64,000 bases of DNA from Pseudomonas sp. BCA17 (GTDB lineage Bacteria; Pseudomonadota; Gammaproteobacteria; Pseudomonadales; Pseudomonadaceae), in contig NZ_SGWI01000008.1 of NCBI RefSeq assembly GCF_004519405.1, forward strand, positions 1 to 64,000, read 5' to 3'. The notes beneath the pieces are model-generated. The model was given only the letters and a program-made list of their open reading frames with translations, did not search any database and was not told the DNA's origin. The translations under genes and the position numbers were made by a program. Of the stretch, positions 30,344 through 38,596 are shown in pieces. Numbering within the stretch: the first letter of the stretch is position 1; each line of letters begins with the position of its first letter.

Positions 30344-30700
30344 ATGGCCCGTATTGCAGGCGTTAACATTCCAGATAACAAGCACACTGTTATCTCGCTG
30401 ACCTACATCTATGGTGTTGGTCGCACTACTGCGCAGAAAATTTGCGCAGTTGCTGGGGTAAACCCAGCCGCTAAGATCAAGGATCTGAGCGACGAGCAGA
30501 TTGAACAGCTGCGTGGCGAAGTGGCGAAGTTCACCACTGAAGGTGACCTGCGTCGCGAAATCAACATGAAAATCAAGCGTTTGATGGACCTCGGTTGCTA
30601 TCGCGGTCTGCGTCATCGTCGTGGTCTTCCAGTACGCGGTCAGCGTACCAAGACTAACGCGCGTACCCGTAAAGGTCCGCGTAAGCCGATCCGCAAGTAA
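30344..30700 (+). CDS. rpsM: 30S ribosomal protein S13
   Basis: S13 contacts the P-site tRNA and the 50S proteins L5 and L31. The 118-residue protein begins MARIAGVNIPDNKHTVISLT and ends with the basic tail after RHRRGLPVRGQRTKTNARTR. First gene of the alpha cluster. Confidence 0.98.
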   Translation: MARIAGVNIPDNKHTVISLTYIYGVGRTTAQKICAVAGVNPAAKIKDLSDEQIEQLRGEVAKFTTEGDLRREINMKIKRLMDLGCYRGLRHRRGLPVRGQRTKTNARTRKGPRKPIRK

Positions 30701-30730
30701 TCGCCCCAGCGAATCGACAGGAAAATTATC

Positions 30731-31120
30731 ATGGCAAAACCTGCTGCTCGTCCTCGTAAAAAAGTTAAAAAGACAGTGGTTGATGGCATCGCCCACATCC
30801 ATGCTTCTTTTAACAACACCATCGTGACCATCACCGACCGTCAAGGTAACGCGCTTTCTTGGGCTACCTCTGGTGGTTCGGGTTTCCGCGGTTCCCGCAA
30901 GTCCACTCCGTTCGCTGCTCAAGTAGCCGCTGAACGTGCTGGTCAAGCTGCGCTGGAATATGGCCTGAAAAACCTCGACGTTAACGTCAAGGGTCCAGGT
31001 CCAGGTCGTGAGTCTGCTGTCCGTGCTTTGAACGGCTGTGGCTATAAGATCGCCAGCATCACCGACGTGACGCCAATCCCGCACAACGGGTGCCGTCCGC
31101 CGAAGAAGCGCCGCGTGTAA
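30731..31120 (+). CDS. rpsK: 30S ribosomal protein S11
   Basis: S11 is at the 30S platform near the E-site mRNA. The 129-residue protein has HIHASFNNTIVTITDRQGNA, GPGPGRESAVRAL and the C-terminal PIPHNGCRPPKKRRV, all family marks. Confidence 0.98.
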   Translation: MAKPAARPRKKVKKTVVDGIAHIHASFNNTIVTITDRQGNALSWATSGGSGFRGSRKSTPFAAQVAAERAGQAALEYGLKNLDVNVKGPGPGRESAVRALNGCGYKIASITDVTPIPHNGCRPPKKRRV

Positions 31121-31138
31121 TCCAGGAGATTGTAAAGA

Positions 31139-31759
31139 ATGGCTCGTTACATTGGTCCAAAATGCAAACTCGCTCGTCGCGAGGGCACCGATCTCTTCCT
31201 GAAGAGCGGCGTGCGCGCGATCGAATCGAAGTGCAACATTGAAGCAGCACCTGGTATCCACGGCCAGCGCCGCGGTCGCCAGTCCGATTACGGCACCCAA
31301 CTGCGTGAAAAGCAGAAGGTCCGTCGTATCTACGGCGTTCTCGAGCGTCAGTTCAGCGGCTACTACAAAGAAGCTGCTGGCAAGAAAGGTGCAACCGGTG
31401 AAAACCTGCTGCAACTGCTCGAATGCCGTCTGGACAACGTTGTATATCGTATGGGCTTTGGTTCGACTCGTGCCGAATCCCGTCAGCTGGTATCGCACAA
31501 GTCGATCAGCGTTAACGGTCAGACCGTAAACGTTCCGTCCTACCAGGTTCGTGCTGGTGACGTGGTCGCAGTTCGCGAGAAAGCAAAAAACCAACTTCGC
31601 ATTGTCCAAGCTCTCGATCTGTGTGCCCAACGTGGCCGCGTAGAATGGGTAGAAGTAGACACTGAGAAGAAGTCGGGCGTTTTCAAGAACGTTCCTGCTC
31701 GCAGTGATCTGTCCGCCGACATCAACGAAAGCCTGATTGTCGAGCTCTACTCCAAGTAA
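31139..31759 (+). CDS. rpsD: 30S ribosomal protein S4
   Basis: S4 initiates 30S assembly and, in E. coli, represses the alpha operon and acts as an antiterminator. The 206-residue protein starts MARYIGPKCKLARREGTDLF and has the S4 RNA-binding domain (about 96-155, RLDNVVYRMGFGSTRAESRQ). It lacks the full zinc-binding cysteine set of the C+ type. Confidence 0.98.
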   Translation: MARYIGPKCKLARREGTDLFLKSGVRAIESKCNIEAAPGIHGQRRGRQSDYGTQLREKQKVRRIYGVLERQFSGYYKEAAGKKGATGENLLQLLECRLDNVVYRMGFGSTRAESRQLVSHKSISVNGQTVNVPSYQVRAGDVVAVREKAKNQLRIVQALDLCAQRGRVEWVEVDTEKKSGVFKNVPARSDLSADINESLIVELYSK

Positions 31760-31781
31760 GGGCTAGAAAATAGGTGCATCC

Positions 31782-32783
31782 ATGCAGATTTCGGTAAATG
31801 AGTTCCTGACACCCCGCCACATTGATGTGCAGGTTGTCAGTCCAACCCGCGCCAAGATCACTCTCGAGCCTCTCGAGCGTGGTTTTGGCCACACCCTGGG
31901 CAACGCGCTGCGCCGCATCCTGTTGTCCTCAATGCCCGGCTGTGCAGTAGTCGAGGCCGAGATTGACGGTGTGCTCCACGAGTACAGCGCCATCGAAGGT
32001 GTACAGGAAGACGTAATTGAAATCCTGTTGAACCTTAAAGGTCTGGCTATCAAGCTGCACGGCCGTGACGAAGTTACGCTGACCTTGTCGAAGAAGGGTT
32101 CGGGGGTGGTTACCGCTGCCGATATTCAGCTGGATCATGATGTCGAGATCGTTAACCCCGATCACGTAATCGCTAACCTGGCGTCTAACGGCGCCCTGAA
32201 CATGAAGCTCACCGTAGCTCGTGGTCGTGGTTATGAACCGGCCGACTCGCGTCAGAGCGATGAAGATGAAAGCCGCAGCATTGGTCGCTTGCAGCTTGAC
32301 TCTTCGTTCAGCCCGGTTCGCCGTATCGCATACGTGGTGGAAAACGCCCGTGTCGAGCAGCGTACCAACCTGGACAAGCTGGTTATTGATCTGGAAACCA
32401 ACGGTACTCTGGATCCTGAAGAGGCTATCCGCCGCGCTGCAACCATTCTGCAACAGCAGTTGGCTGCGTTCGTCGACCTCAAAGGTGACAGCGAACCAGT
32501 GGTAATCGAGCAGGAAGACGAGATCGATCCGATCCTGCTTCGCCCGGTTGACGATCTGGAACTGACTGTACGTTCGGCTAACTGCCTTAAGGCGGAAAAC
32601 ATTTACTACATCGGCGACCTGATTCAGCGTACCGAAGTAGAACTGTTGAAGACTCCGAACCTGGGCAAGAAATCCTTGACTGAAATCAAGGACGTTCTGG
32701 CCTCCCGCGGTCTGTCCCTCGGCATGCGCCTCGACAACTGGCCGCCTGCAAGTCTTAAGAAGGACGACAAGGCGACTGCCTGA
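31782..32783 (+). CDS. rpoA: DNA-directed RNA polymerase subunit alpha
   Basis: Alpha dimerises to start polymerase assembly, and its C-terminal domain contacts UP elements and activators. The 333-residue protein has the N-terminal dimerisation domain (PLERGFGHTLGNALRRILLS, about 29-48). A flexible linker follows, then the C-terminal domain (RSANCLKAENIYYIGDLIQR, about 265-284; LGKKSLTEIKDVL). It lies 22 nt after rpsD. Confidence 0.99.
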   Translation: MQISVNEFLTPRHIDVQVVSPTRAKITLEPLERGFGHTLGNALRRILLSSMPGCAVVEAEIDGVLHEYSAIEGVQEDVIEILLNLKGLAIKLHGRDEVTLTLSKKGSGVVTAADIQLDHDVEIVNPDHVIANLASNGALNMKLTVARGRGYEPADSRQSDEDESRSIGRLQLDSSFSPVRRIAYVVENARVEQRTNLDKLVIDLETNGTLDPEEAIRRAATILQQQLAAFVDLKGDSEPVVIEQEDEIDPILLRPVDDLELTVRSANCLKAENIYYIGDLIQRTEVELLKTPNLGKKSLTEIKDVLASRGLSLGMRLDNWPPASLKKDDKATA

Positions 32784-32824
32784 TCGTCGTAATCACCGAA
32801 CGTGAGTTTGGTAAGGAATGAACC

Positions 32825-33211
32825 ATGCGTCATCGTAAAAGTGGTCGTCACCTGAGCCGTACCAGCTCGCACCGCAAGGCCATGTTCCAAAACATGGCGG
32901 TGTCGCTGTTCGAGCACGAGCTGATCAAAACTACACTGCCGAAAGCTAAAGAACTGCGTCGCGTTGCTGAGCCGCTGATCACTTTGGCCAAGACAGACAG
33001 CCTGGCTAACCGCCGTCTGGCTTTCGACCGTACTCGTTCGAAAGCTATCGTTGGTAAGCTCTTCAACGACCTGGGCAAGCGTTACGCTACCCGTGAGGGT
33101 GGCTACCTGCGCATCCTCAAGTGCGGTTTCCGCGCTGGCGACAACGCGCCTATGGCGTACGTCGAGTTGGTTGATCGTGCTACTGCCGGCGAAGCTGTAA
33201 GCGCCGAGTAA
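32825..33211 (+). CDS. rplQ: 50S ribosomal protein L17
   Basis: L17 is at the tunnel exit region. The 128-residue protein starts [20 protein letters not shown] and ends in the Pseudomonas-type tail. Last gene of the ribosomal block; a terminator follows 20 nt later. Confidence 0.98.
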
Positions 33212-33231
33212 GACGACAAGCTGTAACGAAG

Positions 33232-33256
33232 AACCGGGCTTAGTGCCCGGTTTTTT
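33232..33256 (+). terminator. Terminator of the alpha cluster
   Basis: AACCGGGC (33232-33239) and GCCCGGTT (33245-33252) form a perfect 8-bp stem with a TTAGT loop, followed by TTTT. Confidence 0.92.
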
Positions 33257-33345
33257 GTGCGCGTAATAAAAGCGCATGCGTACAAGCCTCCACGCGTTGT
33301 GCTTGGCACTATGAGGTCTAGGCAGGTTGGTAGATATTCTCTATC

Positions 33346-33377
33346 GACGCCTACAATTTAATGAATTTGTAGACGTC
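33346..33377. promoter_or_regulatory. Inverted repeat upstream of katA
   Basis: GACGCCTACAA (33346-33356) and TTGTAGACGTC (33367-33377) are inverted repeats matching at 10 of 11 positions, with an AT-rich 10-nt centre. It lies about 72 nt before katA. A role as a regulator-binding site (for instance a peroxide-responsive factor) is an inference. Confidence 0.5.
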
Positions 33378-33448
33378 ATATTGATGATCAATACTTCCTC
33401 CAAGCCGATTAGCCGGCAGTTCCAAGTCCGACCTGAGGAAAATTGAGC

Positions 33449-34897
33449 ATGAGCCAGAACAAAATCCTTACTACCGCCAGCGGCGCACCCGTTGCGGATA
33501 ACCAGAATTCCCGCTCCGCCGGTCCGCGCGGTCCGTTGCTGCTCGACGATTTTCATCTGATTGAGAAGCTCGCTCACTTCAACCGTGAAAACATTCCTGA
33601 GCGTCGTGTGCATGCCAAGGGCTCGGGCGCTTATGGCACCTTCACCGTCACCCAAGACATCACGCAATACACCAGCGCCAAACTGTTTGAGTCCATCGGC
33701 AAGCAAACCCCGACCTTCCTGCGGTTTTCCACTGTAGGCGGTGAGCGCGGTTCGGCTGACACCGAGCGTGACCCACGTGGGTTCGCCTTGAAGTTCTACA
33801 CCGAAGAAGGCAACTGGGACATCGTGGGTAACAACACCCCTGTGTTCTTCATTCGCGATCCATTGAAGTTCCCGGACTTCATCCATACCCAGAAGCGTCT
33901 GCCGCAAAGCAACCTGAAAAGCGCGCAAATGATGTGGGACTTCTGGTCGCACTCCCCTGAGGCGCTGCACCAGGTCACCATTCTGTTTTCGGACCGTGGC
34001 ATCCCCGACGGCTACCGTCATATGCACGGCTTCGGCAGTCACACCTACAGCCTGATCAACGCCAAGGGCGAGCGTCACTGGGTCAAGTGGCACTACAAGA
34101 CCAAGCAAGGCATCAAGAACCTGGCGCCGGCCGAAGCTGCACGCTTGGCCGGTACCGACCCTGATTACGCCCAGCGCGATTTGTTTAGTGCGATCGAGCG
34201 CGGTGATTTCCCGAAATGGCGCGTCTGCATCCAGATCATGACTGAGGCTCAGGCCAACGCTCATTACGAGAACCCTTTCGATGTGACCAAGACCTGGTCG
34301 CAGAAAGAGTTCCCGTTGATCGAAGTCGGCGAGCTGGAATTGAACCGCAACCCGCAGAACTACTTCGCTGAAGTCGAACAGGCTGCATTCGGCCCAAGCA
34401 ACATGGTTCCTGGCGTAGGTCTGTCGCCAGACCGCATGCTGCAAGGTCGTGTGTTCGCGTACGCCGATGCCCACCGCTATCGCGTCGGCACCAACCACCA
34501 GCAACTGCCAGTGAATGCCCCGCGCAGCCCAGTCAACAGCTACCAGCGCGATGGCTCGATGGCATTTGGCAGCAACGGTGGCGCGGCGCCCAACTACGAG
34601 CCGAACAGCTACGCGGATGCACCGAAACAAGCACCTCAGTACGCTGAGCCGGCGTTGGCCTTGAGCGGTGCCGCTGACCGTTACGATCACCGTGAAGACA
34701 CCGACTACTACAGCCACGCGGGTGCGCTGTTCCGCCTGATGAACGATGAGCAGAAAGCATTGCTCACCAGCAACATCGCCGGTGCGATGGGTGGCGTTTC
34801 CAGCGATGTGGTCCAGCGTCAACTGCAGCACTTCTATAAGGCAGATCCTGCTTATGGAGAAGCAATCGCAAAGGCGTTGGGTGTATCGCTTAACTGA
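33449..34897 (+). CDS. katA: Monofunctional haem catalase KatA
   Basis: It converts hydrogen peroxide to water and oxygen in the cytoplasm or periplasm. The 482-residue protein is a small-subunit catalase. It has the catalytic His region RRVHAKGSGAYGTF (about 52-65), the active-site Asn in VGNNTPVFFIRDP, and the haem-ligand tyrosine in RVFAYADAHRYRVG. ATG 33449 is chosen over an in-frame TTG 6 nt upstream. The next gene is a ferritin, the same pair as katA and its ferritin in P. aeruginosa, where ferritin iron supports KatA activity. It lies between its own terminator and an upstream inverted repeat. Confidence 0.96.
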   Translation: MSQNKILTTASGAPVADNQNSRSAGPRGPLLLDDFHLIEKLAHFNRENIPERRVHAKGSGAYGTFTVTQDITQYTSAKLFESIGKQTPTFLRFSTVGGERGSADTERDPRGFALKFYTEEGNWDIVGNNTPVFFIRDPLKFPDFIHTQKRLPQSNLKSAQMMWDFWSHSPEALHQVTILFSDRGIPDGYRHMHGFGSHTYSLINAKGERHWVKWHYKTKQGIKNLAPAEAARLAGTDPDYAQRDLFSAIERGDFPKWRVCIQIMTEAQANAHYENPFDVTKTWSQKEFPLIEVGELELNRNPQNYFAEVEQAAFGPSNMVPGVGLSPDRMLQGRVFAYADAHRYRVGTNHQQLPVNAPRSPVNSYQRDGSMAFGSNGGAAPNYEPNSYADAPKQAPQYAEPALALSGAADRYDHREDTDYYSHAGALFRLMNDEQKALLTSNIAGAMGGVSSDVVQRQLQHFYKADPAYGEAIAKALGVSLN

Positions 34898-34914
34898 CTC
34901 TAAACGATAAGCAG

Positions 34915-34938
34915 AACCGCCCTCATTTGGGCGGTTTT
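34915..34938 (+). terminator. Terminator after katA
   Basis: AACCGCCC (34915-34922) and GGGCGGTT (34929-34936) form a perfect stem with a TCATTT loop, then more T residues. Confidence 0.92.
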
Positions 34939-35052
34939 TGCGTTATTTCAGCCACTTTTCTCAGATAATCTTCACTTTTCTGCCGTTAGTCTCGTGACCT
35001 TCGAGTCATCATGGTTCAAACTACAGACTTTCAAGCAGGGAGATGTAGGGCG

Positions 35053-35517
35053 ATGCAAGGTCACCCCGACGTAATCGATTACCTCAACACGTTGCTGACG
35101 GGCGAACTGGCAGCTCGTGACCAATATTTCATCCATTCGCGCATGTACGAAGACTGGGGCTTTACCGAGCTCTATGAGCGTATCAACCACGAAATGGAAG
35201 AAGAGGCACAGCACGCCGACGCACTGATGCGCCGTATCCTGATGCTCGAAGGCACGCCGCGTATGCGTCCCGACGATCTGGATGTGGGGACCACGGTACC
35301 TGACATGCTCGCCGCCGACCTTCGTCTCGAATACAAGGTCCGTGCTGCGCTCTGCAAAGGCATCGAACTCTGCGAGCAGCACAACGACTATGTCACTCGG
35401 GAAATCCTGCGAGTGCAATTGAACGACACCGAAGAAGATCACACCTACTGGCTCGAAAAGCAGCTTGGGTTGATCAAGCTGGTCGGTCTGGAAAACTACC
35501 TGCAATCGCAGTTCTGA
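35053..35517 (+). CDS. ftnA: Bacterial ferritin (bacterioferritin family, without the haem Met)
   Basis: It stores iron in a 24-subunit shell. The 154-residue protein has the di-iron ferroxidase residues E18, E51, H54, E93, E127 and H130. Position 52, the haem-ligand Met of bacterioferritin, is Ala (the motif is EEAQHAD). So it should not hold haem and is better called ferritin FtnA, as its P. aeruginosa counterpart (once called BfrA) is. ATG 35053 is chosen over an upstream frame extension to 35011 because it gives the family start MQGHPDVIDYLN. It has its own spacing from katA with a terminator between them, so it is a separate transcript. Confidence 0.93.
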   Translation: MQGHPDVIDYLNTLLTGELAARDQYFIHSRMYEDWGFTELYERINHEMEEEAQHADALMRRILMLEGTPRMRPDDLDVGTTVPDMLAADLRLEYKVRAALCKGIELCEQHNDYVTREILRVQLNDTEEDHTYWLEKQLGLIKLVGLENYLQSQF

Positions 35518-35529
35518 TTCCCGGCTATA

Positions 35530-35567
35530 AAAAAGCCCCTGTCACCGCGAGGTGACAGGGGCTTTTT
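35530..35567. terminator. Bidirectional terminator between ftnA and uvrA
   Basis: A 17-bp perfect stem (35530-35546 with 35551-35567) with a GCGA tetraloop, flanked by A5 on the left and T5 on the right. It serves ftnA (plus) and uvrA (minus), which converge here. Confidence 0.95.
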
Positions 35568-35583
35568 ATCAGGCTTGAAAAAG

Positions 35584-38418
35584 TCAGGCCCGGTCGCGTT
35601 CCAACAAAGGTTTCAAGTAGTAACCAGTGTGTGACTGCGGCATTTCTGAGACCTGCTCCGGCGTGCCCACGGCGATGATCTGGCCGCCCTTGGAGCCGCC
35701 TTCCGGCCCCAGGTCCACCAGCCAATCCGCGGTCTTGATCACGTCAAGGTTGTGCTCGATCACCACCACAGTGTTGCCGTGGTCCCGCAGGCGGTGCAAC
35801 ACGTCGAGCAGTTGTTGGATATCCGCAAAGTGCAGACCCGTGGTCGGCTCATCGAGGATATACAGGGTTTTGCCCGTATCGCGCTTGGACAGCTCGCGAG
35901 ACAGCTTCACCCGCTGTGCTTCACCACCGGACAACGTGGTCGCCGATTGCCCCAGCTTGATGTACGACAGGCCCACATCCATCAGCGTCTGAAGCTTGCG
36001 TGCCAATGCAGGAACCGCGTCAAAGAACTCCCGCGCCTCCTCGATGGTCATCTCCAGGGTTTCATGAATGCTCTTGCCCTTGTACTTGATCTCCAGGGTT
36101 TCACGGTTATAGCGCTTGCTCTTGCACACGTCGCACGGCACGTAGATGTCCGGCAGGAAGTGCATCTCTACCTTGATCAAGCCATCGCCCTGGCACGCCT
36201 CACAGCGCCCGCCCTTGACGTTGAACGAGAACCGTCCAGGCCCGTAGCCGCGTGAGCGGGATTCCGGAACGCCCGCAAACAGCTCGCGAATGGGGGTGAA
36301 CAAGCCAGTATAGGTCGCCGGGTTGGAACGCGGCGTGCGGCCAATCGGGCTTTGGTCGATATCGACCACCTTGTCGAGGTGCTCGAGGCCTTTGATGCTG
36401 TCGTGGGCAGCCGCCTCCAGTGTGGTCGCACCATTCAGGGCGGTGGCGCTCAATGGGAACAGCGTATTGTTGATCAGGGTCGATTTACCCGAGCCGGACA
36501 CACCGGTCACGCAGGTCAGCAGGCCCAGCGGAATTTCCAGGTCGACGTTGCGCAAGTTGTTGCCACGCGCGCCCTTGAGGTGCAGCGCCAGCTTCTTGTT
36601 GCGCGGCGTGCGTTTGGCCGGCACTTCGATCTTCACGCGGCCCGACAGGTACTTGCCGGTCAACGAATCTGGATGAGCCATGACTTCGGCAGGCGTGCCC
36701 TCGGCGACAATATGTCCACCATGCACACCTGCGCCCGGGCCAATGTCGACGACGTAATCCGCCAGGCGGATCGCGTCTTCATCGTGCTCGACCACAATCA
36801 CCGTGTTGCCGATATCCCGCAGGTGTTTCAGCGTGCCCAGCAGGCGATCGTTGTCGCGCTGGTGCAAACCAATCGACGGTTCATCGAGGATGTACAGCAC
36901 GCCCACCAGTCCGGCACCAATCTGGCTGGCCAGGCGAATCCGCTGGGCTTCACCGCCAGACAAGGTATCGGCACTGCGATCCAGCGACAGGTAATCCAGA
37001 CCAACGTTGACCAGGAACTGCAAGCGCTCGCGAATTTCCTTGAGGATCTTGTCGGCAATTTCCCCGCGACGCCCCGTCAGCTTAAGCACGGCAAAGTACT
37101 CGCAAGCGTCACCGATCGGCAGGTTGGTCACCGCCGGCAGGGTTTTCTCACCGACCCACACATGCCGCGCCTCACGACGCAGGCGAGTGCCGCGGCAATC
37201 CGGGCAAGGCTGAGTACTGAGGTATTTCGCCAACTCTTCGCGCACGCTGGCCGACTCGGTCTCGCGATAACGACGCTCCAGGTTCGGCACGATGCCTTCG
37301 AACGGGTGAGAGCGTTTGACGATATCGCCCCTGTCGTTCAGGTACTTGAAGTCGACGTTCTGCGAGCCGCTGCCGTGAAGGATGACTTTCTGCTGCTCGG
37401 CCGGCAGTTGGTTGAACGGTACTTCCAGGCTGAATTTATAGTGCGACGCCAACGACCCCAGCATCTGGAAGTAATAGACGTTGCGCCTGTCCCAGCCGCG
37501 TATCGCGCCTTCCGCCAGGGTCAGCTCGCCGTTGACCAGGCGCTTGATATCGAAGAACTGCTTCACCCCCAGGCCATCACAGGTTGGGCAGGCGCCAGCT
37601 GGGTTGTTGAAGGAAAACAGCTTGGGTTCCAGCTCGCTGATGGCATGACCGCAGATCGGGCAGGCGAAGCGCGCAGAAAAGATGATCTCTTCGCCCGGCT
37701 CGTCATCCATCGGCGCCACCAGGGCAATGCCATCCGCCAGCTTCAATGCCGTCTCGAACGATTCCGCCAAGCGCTGCTGCAGATCCGCCCGTACCTTGAA
37801 GCGGTCGACCACTAGATCAATGGAGTGCTTCTTCTGTTTGTCGAGCTTCGGCGCTTCGTCCAGCTCATACAGCTTGCCGTTGATGCGTGCGCGCACGAAA
37901 CCTTGGGCCCGCAGCTCCTCGAAGACGGAAAGGTGTTCACCCTTGCGCTCGCGAATCACTGGCGCCAGCAGCATCAGCTTCGCGCCTTCCGGCTGGGCCA
38001 ATACCAGGTCGACCATCTGGCTGACGGTCTGGGCTTCCAGGGGGATATCGTGGTCCGGGCAACGCGGAATACCCACCCGCGCGTAAAGCAGGCGCAGGTA
38101 GTCGTAGATTTCGGTGATGGTGCCCACGGTGGAACGCGGGTTGTGGGAGGTCGACTTCTGCTCGATGGAGATCGCCGGCGACAGGCCTTCAATGGTGTCG
38201 ACGTCGGGCTTTTCCATCATGGACAGGAACTGCCGGGCATAGGCCGACAGCGATTCCACATAACGCCGCTGGCCTTCGGCATACAGCGTGTCGAACGCCA
38301 GGGACGATTTGCCGGACCCGGACAAGCCGGTGATGACGATCAGTTTGTCCCGCGGCAGGGTCAGGTCGATGTTCTTCAGGTTGTGGGTTCTAGCCCCACG
38401 AATCAGGATCTTGTCCAA
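35584..38418 (-). CDS. uvrA: Excinuclease ABC subunit A
   Basis: UvrA finds DNA lesions and loads UvrB in nucleotide excision repair. From the TTG at 38418 the protein has 944 residues, the usual length. The frame is open to 38688, but the family starts MDKILIRGARTHNLKNIDL, and a GCGAGG site lies just upstream. It has Walker A GLSGSGKSSLAF (about 31-42), a zinc finger (CPICGHAISELEPKLFSFNN and the CPTCDGLG that follows), and ABC signature LSGGEAQRIRLA. The second half has GVSGSGKSTLINN, a second Cys module (CEACQGDGLIKVEM...CDVC), and LSGGEAQRVKL with Walker B TLYILDEPTTGLHF. It is divergent from the MFS gene, with a LexA-like box between them. Confidence 0.98.
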   Translation of the reverse strand: MDKILIRGARTHNLKNIDLTLPRDKLIVITGLSGSGKSSLAFDTLYAEGQRRYVESLSAYARQFLSMMEKPDVDTIEGLSPAISIEQKSTSHNPRSTVGTITEIYDYLRLLYARVGIPRCPDHDIPLEAQTVSQMVDLVLAQPEGAKLMLLAPVIRERKGEHLSVFEELRAQGFVRARINGKLYELDEAPKLDKQKKHSIDLVVDRFKVRADLQQRLAESFETALKLADGIALVAPMDDEPGEEIIFSARFACPICGHAISELEPKLFSFNNPAGACPTCDGLGVKQFFDIKRLVNGELTLAEGAIRGWDRRNVYYFQMLGSLASHYKFSLEVPFNQLPAEQQKVILHGSGSQNVDFKYLNDRGDIVKRSHPFEGIVPNLERRYRETESASVREELAKYLSTQPCPDCRGTRLRREARHVWVGEKTLPAVTNLPIGDACEYFAVLKLTGRRGEIADKILKEIRERLQFLVNVGLDYLSLDRSADTLSGGEAQRIRLASQIGAGLVGVLYILDEPSIGLHQRDNDRLLGTLKHLRDIGNTVIVVEHDEDAIRLADYVVDIGPGAGVHGGHIVAEGTPAEVMAHPDSLTGKYLSGRVKIEVPAKRTPRNKKLALHLKGARGNNLRNVDLEIPLGLLTCVTGVSGSGKSTLINNTLFPLSATALNGATTLEAAAHDSIKGLEHLDKVVDIDQSPIGRTPRSNPATYTGLFTPIRELFAGVPESRSRGYGPGRFSFNVKGGRCEACQGDGLIKVEMHFLPDIYVPCDVCKSKRYNRETLEIKYKGKSIHETLEMTIEEAREFFDAVPALARKLQTLMDVGLSYIKLGQSATTLSGGEAQRVKLSRELSKRDTGKTLYILDEPTTGLHFADIQQLLDVLHRLRDHGNTVVVIEHNLDVIKTADWLVDLGPEGGSKGGQIIAVGTPEQVSEMPQSHTGYYLKPLLERDRA

Positions 38419-38468
38419 GATGGCCTCGCACGGCGGGCGTAAATAATGCCGGAGTATACGGCTAAAGA

Positions 38469-38490
38469 CTGGATGAATATACACTGTCAA
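38469..38490 (-). promoter_or_regulatory. LexA-like box and -35 element of uvrA
   Basis: CTGGATGAATATACAC (38469-38484) matches the SOS consensus CTGTATAAATATACAG at 13 of 16 positions. It is flanked on the minus strand by TTGACA (38490-38485), a consensus -35 for uvrA. No convincing -10 at the normal spacing was found. uvrA is LexA-regulated in E. coli, so LexA repression here is likely. Confidence 0.6.
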
Positions 38491-38596
38491 AAAGCCGCTT
38501 GCAGCTTTAGATGAAAGCTGCGCGGCAAAGCGCCGCATATACCCTCTCAATCGATGGGACTGGTAGAATCGCCGCCGGTTCACACGAGGTTTTTCC

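Noticed and set aside
36352..37815. 487-residue plus-strand frame inside uvrA
   Set aside because: Antisense of UvrA, no recognised motif, and no plausible ribosome-binding site.
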